Positions 59,061 to 64,000 of a stretch of 64,000 bases of DNA are shown here, one piece after another; positions within the stretch are counted from its first letter, which is position 1, and the number at the start of each line of letters is the position of its first letter. The stretch comes from Streptacidiphilus sp. P02-A3a (GTDB lineage Bacteria > Actinomycetota > Actinomycetes > Streptomycetales > Streptomycetaceae), in contig NZ_CP048289.1 of NCBI RefSeq assembly GCF_014084105.1, positions 691,922-755,921 on the forward strand, read 5' to 3'. Under the pieces are notes generated by a model, which searched no databases, was not told the origin of the DNA, and was given only the letters and a program-made list of their open reading frames with translations. The translations under genes were made by a program, and so were the position numbers.

Positions 59061-62051
59061 GTGACCGATCACGGAGTGCACGGGCACGGAGCCGAGGGAC
59101 GGGCGCTCTACGAGCGCGCGGAACTGACCGAACAGGCCGAGGCGGCGCTCAGCCGGCTCTGCGGCGGCTTCCGGGAAGGCGGTACCAACCTCGGCGACCT
59201 GCTGCTCTACAGCGGCTCGGCCGGGTTCGGGAAGACCGCCGTGCTCGCCGAACTGCGCCGCGCGGCCACCGCCCGGGGCGCGCTGATCCTCTCCTCCCGA
59301 GGCGGTGAGCAGCAGCGCAAGGCCCCGTTCCACGTGGTGCGGCAGCTGCTCCAGCCGCTGCTCGCGAAGCTCGGCGAGCAGGAGCAGCGGGAGCTGCTGG
59401 AGGCCTGGTACGACATCGCCGCCCCGGCGCTGGGCCTGGTCCCGGCCGTGCCGCAGCAGCCCGGGGCGCTGCTGGAGCCGCAACGTGAGGGCGTCAACCA
59501 GGCCTTGGACTGGCTGCTGACCCAACTGGCGGTCCGCCGGGGCCCGCTGGTGGTGATCGTGGACGACCTGCACTGGATCGACGCCGAGTCGCTGGACTGG
59601 CTGAGCGGTTTCGTCGGGCGGCTCCCCGGACTGCCGGTGCTGCTGGCCCTGGCCTTCCGCCCGGAGGACCTGCCGGACTCGGCCCGCCCGCTGCTGGAGT
59701 ACGGCGCGGTGGCCACCCAGCACCGGGCGGAGGGTCAGATCGGCGTCCAGATGCAGCTGCGGACGCTCGGCCCGGCCTCGACCGAGCACCTGATCCGCAA
59801 GGAGCTGGGCGAGGACGCGGACGACATGTTCTGCCGCGAGGCCTGGTCGATCACCGGCGGCAGCCCGTTCGACCTGGTCGCGCTGATCGCCAAGATGAAA
59901 GACCGGGGCCTGGGCCCGGTCGACGAGAACATCCGCGAGCTGCGCGGGCTGGTCGCCGCCAGCCGGGGCCACGGCATCTCCAAGCGGCTCTCCCTGTTCG
60001 GCCCGGACACCACCCGCTTCGCCTACGCGGCGGCGGTGCTGGACACCGAGATCAACCCGGACATCGCCGGGCGGATGGCCGTGCTGAACCCGGCCGGCCA
60101 GCGGACCGCCGTGGAACGGCTCTGCGAGGAGCGGATCCTGCGCGAGTCGATGGACGCGAAGGGCCGCCCGGTGCTCGAGTTCGTGCACCCGACCATCGGC
60201 ACCGCCGTCTACCAGAGCATGCTGCTGTCCGCGATGCGGACCTCGCTGCACGGCAAGGCGGCGGCCGAGGTGATCGCGGACGGCGCGAGCGCCGCCACCG
60301 CCTCCCGGCACCTGCTGGAGACCTATCCCGAGGACGATCCGGCCGTCGTGGTCATCCTGCGGCAGGCCGCCGTCGAGCACATGGCCATGGGCGCGCCGGA
60401 GGCCGCCCGGCGCTGCCTGGAGCGCGCGCTGGCCGAGCCCCCGGCCGAGGAGTACCGCGCCGACGTGCTGTTCGAGCTCGGCCGCTCGGCGCTGCTGACC
60501 GACCCGCACGCCACCGTCAACCACCTGCGCCAGGCGCTGGGCGCCGCCCCCGGACTGAACCCGCGCCGCCGCGAGGAGGCCACGCTCCGGCTCGGCCAGG
60601 CCCTCGGCCACAGCAACCGGATGGCCGAGGCCGCGCAGGTCACCGCCGACGAGATCACCCGCACCCCGCAGGGGCCCGGCCGGGTCCGACTGCAGGCCGC
60701 CTACTACATGTGGCGGGCCTTCCTGCGCGACCAGGAGGACGGCGCCGAGTGCTCCGCCCGGCTCGCGGAACTCTCCGACGAGCTCTCGGCCGAACTGTCG
60801 GACGGCCTCCAGGACACCTCGGAGGCCGGGCCGCGCGCGGTCAAGGTGGTCCGCGCCTGGGACCTGGCGATGCGCGGCGCCGACGCCGCGGAGACCCTGG
60901 CCCTGGCCGAGCACGCCTTCGAGGACGGCCGGCTGATCGACGGCCTCGGCTGGACCAACACCACCTGGGGCTTCGAGATCCCGATCCTGCTCGGGCTCAG
61001 CTACGCCTACAACGACCGGCTCGACCTGGCGTCCAGGCTGGCCAACGAGGGCGCCCGGAGCATCGAGCTGGCCGGTTGGAGCGGCGGCCACCAGGCGTTC
61101 ACCAGCTTCCTCGGCGGGATGGTGCTGAACCGCTGGGAGCGGCTCAAGGAGGCCGAGGCGCTGCTGCGGACCACCCTGCGCCGCTCCGACCGGCTCGGCC
61201 GGAACACCCCGTTGCAGTGGGACATCGTCGGCGTGCTGATCGACACCCTGCTCGGCCGGGGCCGGGTGGACCAGGCGGTGGAGCTCGCCGCCGAGTACCA
61301 CTTCGAGGCGCCCTATCCCGAGGTCATGGCCCTGCCCGACGCGCCCACCCTGCACGGACGACTGCTGCTCGCGCAGAACCGGCGCAAGGAGGCCGCCGAG
61401 GAGCTGGCCGAGGCGGGGGTACAGCTCCGGGCCAGGGGCTGGCGCAACACCGTCTGGGCGCCCTGGGCCGGACACCTGGCCCAGGCGATCGCGCCGGAGG
61501 AGCCGGAACGGGCCAGGGAGCTGGCCGCCGAGGCGCTCGCCCAAGCCCGGGTGCACGGCACCAACTCGGCCGTCGGCACCGCCCTGCGACTGTCCGCCTC
61601 GGTCGCCGAACCGGGCGAGGCCCTGGGCCTGCTGGAGCAGGCGGTGGAACGGCTCGGCCAGTCACCGGCGGCGTACGAGTACGCGCTGGCGCTGGTCGAC
61701 CAGGGCGCGGCGCTGCGCCGGGCGGGTCGGCCGCGGGACGCCATCGCCCCGTTGGAGCAGGGTGTCGACCTGGCCGTGCAGTGCGGCGCGGACGGCCTGG
61801 TGCAGCGCGGCCGGGGCGAACTGGTGGCCTCCGGCGCCAGCCCGACCCGGGTGCACTCGGTGGTGGTGCGGGTGCTGAACCCGGAGGAGCGGCAGGTGGC
61901 GGTGCTGGCGGCGCGCGGGCTGGGGGTGGAGCGGATCGCCGAGGAGATGAACATCGGCGTCGGGGTCGTCGGCGCCCTGCTGGCCGCCGCGCACCGCAAG
62001 GTGGGCACCGGCCCCGAGGGCCTGGCGGCGGCGTTGGAGCAGGGGGAGTGA
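59061..62051 (+). CDS. LAL-family regulator (ATPase + TPR, degenerate HTH), 996 aa
   Basis: N-terminal AAA-like ATPase with Walker A GSAGFGKTAV (about 52) and Walker B LVVIVDDLHWIDA (about 170), long helical/TPR middle, and a C-terminal LuxR-like region (LNPEERQVAVLAARGLGVERIAEEM). In the last HTH helix the usual TVRTHVSR-like stretch is GVGVVGALLAAAHRKVG, an unusual recognition helix. GTG 59061. LAL proteins usually activate specialised-metabolite genes; the divergent terpene synthase is the obvious candidate target. Confidence 0.9.
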   Translation: MTDHGVHGHGAEGRALYERAELTEQAEAALSRLCGGFREGGTNLGDLLLYSGSAGFGKTAVLAELRRAATARGALILSSRGGEQQRKAPFHVVRQLLQPLLAKLGEQEQRELLEAWYDIAAPALGLVPAVPQQPGALLEPQREGVNQALDWLLTQLAVRRGPLVVIVDDLHWIDAESLDWLSGFVGRLPGLPVLLALAFRPEDLPDSARPLLEYGAVATQHRAEGQIGVQMQLRTLGPASTEHLIRKELGEDADDMFCREAWSITGGSPFDLVALIAKMKDRGLGPVDENIRELRGLVAASRGHGISKRLSLFGPDTTRFAYAAAVLDTEINPDIAGRMAVLNPAGQRTAVERLCEERILRESMDAKGRPVLEFVHPTIGTAVYQSMLLSAMRTSLHGKAAAEVIADGASAATASRHLLETYPEDDPAVVVILRQAAVEHMAMGAPEAARRCLERALAEPPAEEYRADVLFELGRSALLTDPHATVNHLRQALGAAPGLNPRRREEATLRLGQALGHSNRMAEAAQVTADEITRTPQGPGRVRLQAAYYMWRAFLRDQEDGAECSARLAELSDELSAELSDGLQDTSEAGPRAVKVVRAWDLAMRGADAAETLALAEHAFEDGRLIDGLGWTNTTWGFEIPILLGLSYAYNDRLDLASRLANEGARSIELAGWSGGHQAFTSFLGGMVLNRWERLKEAEALLRTTLRRSDRLGRNTPLQWDIVGVLIDTLLGRGRVDQAVELAAEYHFEAPYPEVMALPDAPTLHGRLLLAQNRRKEAAEELAEAGVQLRARGWRNTVWAPWAGHLAQAIAPEEPERARELAAEALAQARVHGTNSAVGTALRLSASVAEPGEALGLLEQAVERLGQSPAAYEYALALVDQGAALRRAGRPRDAIAPLEQGVDLAVQCGADGLVQRGRGELVASGASPTRVHSVVVRVLNPEERQVAVLAARGLGVERIAEEMNIGVGVVGALLAAAHRKVGTGPEGLAAALEQGE

Positions 62052-62162
62052 GCCGCGACCGGGACCGGACGGGGGAGCGCGGGGGAATAGCGGGTCCACC
62101 GGACCCGTTGCACCCTGGAAGCGAAACCGTCGAGACCGCCGAGCCGAAAGGGTCATCGCGCC

Positions 62163-62540
62163 ATGAGCACGCTTGAGCTCACCAAGGACAACTTCAACGA
62201 CACGGTGGAGGAGAACGGCTTCGTCCTGATCGACTTCTGGGCGTCCTGGTGCGGTCCGTGCCGGACTTTCGGACCGGTCTACGAGAAGGCCGCGGAGAGC
62301 CACCCCGACCTGGTGTTCGCCAAGGTGGACACCGAGGCGCAGCAGGAGCTGGCGGCGGCCTTCGAGATCCGCTCCATCCCCACCCTGATGATCATCCGCG
62401 ACCGCACCGTGGTCTTCTCCCAGCCGGGCGCCCTCCCGGCGCCGGCCCTGGAGGACCTGATCAAGCAGGCCCGGGCGCTGGACATGGACGAGGTCCGCCG
62501 CGAGGTCGCCGAGCAGCAGGCCCAGGGCAGCGCCGAATAA
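62163..62540 (+). CDS. trxA: Thioredoxin, 125 aa
   Basis: Canonical active site FWASWCGPCRTF, cis-Pro in IRSIPTLMI, and an N-terminus typical of thioredoxins (VLIDFWASW). It has a C-terminal helical tail of about 20 residues beyond the usual end. Cytoplasmic disulfide reductant. Follows the LAL gene after 110 bp and is probably transcribed separately. Confidence 0.95.
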   Translation: MSTLELTKDNFNDTVEENGFVLIDFWASWCGPCRTFGPVYEKAAESHPDLVFAKVDTEAQQELAAAFEIRSIPTLMIIRDRTVVFSQPGALPAPALEDLIKQARALDMDEVRREVAEQQAQGSAE

Positions 62541-62560
62541 CCCGCTGACCTGACCTGCCT

Positions 62561-62577
62561 CGGCCCGAGCCGGGCCG
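62561..62577 (+). terminator. Short GC hairpin after the thioredoxin gene
   Basis: A 7-bp perfect stem with a 3-nt loop, 20 bp after the thioredoxin stop, in the gap before the convergent TetR gene. Modest strength. Confidence 0.55.
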
Positions 62578-62604
62578 ACCGCTCAGGGCCGACCGCTCAG
62601 GGCC
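62577..62604. repeat. 14-bp direct duplication over the TetR stop codon
   Basis: Two adjacent perfect copies of GACCGCTCAGGGCC (62577-62590 and 62591-62604); the stop codon of the TetR gene lies in the second copy. A recent slippage event that also left a spare in-phase-like stop sequence downstream. Confidence 0.8.
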
Positions 62605-63199
62605 GACCGGACCAGGAGCGCTGCGGTCGGTACTCGACCACGGTCAGGGCGAGCGCCACATGGCGGTCCACCAGCTCGTCCAGGGTCAGTTCGCCGTCCG
62701 GACGGAACCACTGGGCGACCGCGTTGCACATGGCGATCACGGTCCGCCGGGCCTCGTCCGGGTAGGGGGTGAGGAACACCCCCGCCGCCACGCCGGAGTC
62801 GATGGCGTGGCGGAACAGGTTGGTGGCCTCCGCATGCCTACGGCTGTAGCGGGCCAGCCGCTCCGGATCGAGGCTGCGCTCCTCGGTGAGCAGGATGTTG
62901 CTCCGGGCCAGGTGCTCGGCGCGGAACCGGGTGGTCGCCGCGACCACGGCGGACAGCCGGTCGGCGGGCTCGTCCCCGACCTGTTCCAGGGCGGTGGCGC
63001 AGGCCGCGAAGTACGCGTCGAGCCCCTCGTCGAGGATGGCGTGCAGGAGTTCCTGCTTCCCCGAGTAGTAGTGGTACATCGCCGACAGGCTCATCCCGGC
63101 GCGCTGGGCGATGTCGCGGATGGAGGCGCTGCCGAATCCCCGAGTCGAGAACTCCTCGCGGGCGGCCTCCAGCAGGGCGTTCTGTCCGGCAGGTCGCAT
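62597..63199 (-). CDS. TetR-family regulator, 200 aa
   Basis: HTH near residues 20-50 (SASIRDIAQRAGMSLSAMYHYYSGKQELLHAIL) and a C-terminal domain like those of fatty-acid/CoA-metabolite-sensing TetR proteins (KstR2-like). Divergent from a DUF35 gene, with ACGATCGTTC-type palindromes near both starts, so it probably controls itself and that gene. Confidence 0.93.
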   Translation of the reverse strand: MRPAGQNALLEAAREEFSTRGFGSASIRDIAQRAGMSLSAMYHYYSGKQELLHAILDEGLDAYFAACATALEQVGDEPADRLSAVVAATTRFRAEHLARSNILLTEERSLDPERLARYSRRHAEATNLFRHAIDSGVAAGVFLTPYPDEARRTVIAMCNAVAQWFRPDGELTLDELVDRHVALALTVVEYRPQRSWSGRP

Positions 63200-63219
63200 G
63201 GCTGTCCTTGCTCGGGTGA

Positions 63220-63235
63220 CTGATCGATCGTTCAG
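63220..63235. promoter_or_regulatory. TetR operator candidate (regulator side)
   Basis: CTGATCGATCGTTCAG is a near-perfect palindrome 20 bp upstream of the TetR start. Confidence 0.65.
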
Positions 63236-63329
63236 ATTCTAGCCCGGATCGCCCCGGCGGGGCGAAGGGATGGCATCGGTCACATTGCGTCCACCCACTG
63301 GACAAGGGGTGCCCGGGATCCGCTAGCTT

Positions 63330-63339
63330 AACGATCGTT
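63330..63339. promoter_or_regulatory. TetR operator candidate (DUF35 side)
   Basis: The AACGATCGTT palindrome with flanking C and G, sharing ACGATCGTTC/CGATCGTTC with the site near 63220, lies 39 bp upstream of the DUF35 start. Confidence 0.65.
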
Positions 63340-63377
63340 CGTCAAGACGCGACCGTTCTGCCGTTGCAGGAGCCCTC

Positions 63378-63764
63378 ATGAGTGTTGAGACCGCCGCCAG
63401 TGCCACCGACCCCGCCGGGGTCTTCCAGGACGGCCTCGCGCAGGGCGAGTTGCGCTACCAGCAGTGCCGCTGGTGCGCGGACCGCTCGGCCGGGGCCCGG
63501 CTGCTCTGCGCCACCTGCGGCGGCACCGACTTCGTCTGGGAGCGCAGCTCCGGCCAGGGCCGGATCTACCGGATGGCCCCGCCCGCCACCGCCGCCGAGG
63601 TGGAGCGCCTGGTCGTGGTCGAACTGGACGAGGGCTTCCGGATGCACGCGAGGATCGCCGCGGTGCCCGCCCACCGGCTTTGGCAGGGCGCGCCGGTGCG
63701 GCTGGAGGCGGCCACCGGTGACGGCGGCGCGCTGCGCCCGGTGTTCCGCCCGGTCGCTGCCTGA
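63378..63764 (+). CDS. DUF35 (OB-fold, zinc-ribbon) protein, 128 aa
   Basis: Zinc ribbon CRWCADRSAGARLLCATCGG (two CxxC pairs) followed by an OB-fold (WERSSGQGRIYRM). Such proteins are small partners of thiolases or CoA-dependent hydratases (ChsH2-like) in lipid or steroid breakdown. No thiolase is in the window. Divergent TetR gene suggests control by an acyl-CoA. Confidence 0.9.
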   Translation: MSVETAASATDPAGVFQDGLAQGELRYQQCRWCADRSAGARLLCATCGGTDFVWERSSGQGRIYRMAPPATAAEVERLVVVELDEGFRMHARIAAVPAHRLWQGAPVRLEAATGDGGALRPVFRPVAA

Positions 63765-63804
63765 GGCGGGCCGACACGGACTGTTCAGCGGGGGACCCCT
63801 TCAA

Positions 63805-63835
63805 TGCAGTGCTACATCCTTACAGTGTGCAGTGC
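63805..63835. promoter_or_regulatory. Paired TGCAGTGC repeats upstream of the last gene
   Basis: TGCAGTGC occurs at 63805-63812 and 63828-63835, 23 bp apart, in the short gap before the secreted-protein gene. They could be an operator or activator site. Confidence 0.45.
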
Positions 63836-63868
63836 ATACCGCGTCATCTCGCCAGTAGGGGGCAGCAC

Positions 63869-64000
63869 ATGAACAGCACCGCCACGGCCGCGAAGCCCGC
63901 CCGGCCGGTCGTCCGCCGCATCGGTTCCGCGGCGGTCGTCGCGGCCATCGCCGCCGCCGGGCTGGGTCTGGGCGCGGGCACCGCCGCCGCCAAGTCCGCG
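63869..64000 (+). CDS. N-terminus of a secreted protein, cut by window end
   Basis: ATG 63869 after AGGGGGCAGCAC opens a frame of 44 codons to the window edge. It encodes a signal peptide: a basic start (KPARPVVRR), a hydrophobic core rich in Ala/Val/Gly/Leu, and a likely AAA cleavage site before KSA. The mature part lies beyond the window. Confidence 0.75.
   Translation, partial: MNSTATAAKPARPVVRRIGSAAVVAAIAAAGLGLGAGTAAAKSA

Noticed and set aside
1..64000. tRNA, rRNA, transposase or integrase genes
   Set aside because: None were recognised in either strand by eye. A tRNA scan would be decisive.

Overview
The window is very GC-rich actinomycete DNA with strong third-position GC bias. It has GTG and TTG starts, ATGA/GTGA overlaps between genes, a Scr1-type XRE regulator with a DUF397 partner, an ECF42-type sigma factor with a DGPF-family partner, and a terpene synthase. 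Together these point to Streptomyces or a close relative (Kitasatospora, Streptacidiphilus). Nothing in the sequence fixes the species. I saw no rRNA, tRNA, CRISPR array or insertion sequence.

Region 1 (about 1-31,400) is a specialised-metabolite gene cluster. A leftward operon (6647 to 1) encodes a divergent PheS/PheT-like pair followed by a heterodimeric ABC exporter. A rightward, almost completely overlapping operon (6928-25147) encodes a methyltransferase, a split transketolase, a GT-B-like glycosyltransferase, an APH-fold kinase, an FAD enzyme, a stand-alone A-T NRPS module, one KS-AT-ACP PKS module, an FkbK/FkbJ/FkbI/FkbH-type set for an ACP-linked hydroxy- or methoxymalonyl extender (FkbH fused to a methyltransferase), an SDR, an Sfp-type phosphopantetheinyl transferase and a Gfo/Idh/MocA oxidoreductase. 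A convergent LOG-family phosphoribohydrolase, a small membrane peptide and a LuxR-type regulator follow. A second operon (27430-31400) holds a free-standing condensation domain and a DrrAB-like ABC-2 exporter, closed by a 20-bp stem terminator. The combination of LOG, Gfo/Idh/MocA, transketolase, PKS/NRPS, glycosyltransferase and condensation enzymes recalls 2-aminopurine, high-carbon-sugar peptidyl nucleosides of the amipurimycin/miharamycin type. That is inference, and the PheRS-like pair is not part of the pathway as I know it.

Region 2 (31,471-35,587) holds an archaeal-type aspartyl-tRNA synthetase preceded by a recognisable T-box riboswitch. The specifier reads GAC (Asp), the tRNA-end-binding bulge reads UGGC, and the Shine-Dalgarno sequence can be sequestered in an alternative helix. 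The T-box lies under the 3' end of a SWIM zinc-finger gene that partners an SNF2 helicase, so this looks like the edge of inserted DNA. The AspRS is a good candidate for inducible self-protection.

Region 3 (35,588-47,300) is a mixed core/accessory segment: a roughly 600-bp intergenic stretch with two kinds of tandem repeat, a MacB/FtsX-type ABC pair, a DGPF protein with its ECF42-type sigma factor, a Streptomyces-type small-regulator locus, a zinc-type ABC uptake operon under a candidate Zur box, a PIN-domain toxin-antitoxin pair and a secreted protein.

Region 4 (47,333-64,000) holds a second LuxR-type regulator, a graveyard of three gene fragments (LacI, family-5 solute-binding protein, GH3), a BrkB/YihY membrane protein, a LacI regulator with a palindromic operator next to a GH30-ricin glycosidase, an MFS exporter and TetR regulator, an esterase with a truncated paralogue, a class I terpene synthase divergent from a LAL regulator, a thioredoxin, a TetR regulator divergent from a DUF35 protein, and the start of a secreted protein cut off by the window end.
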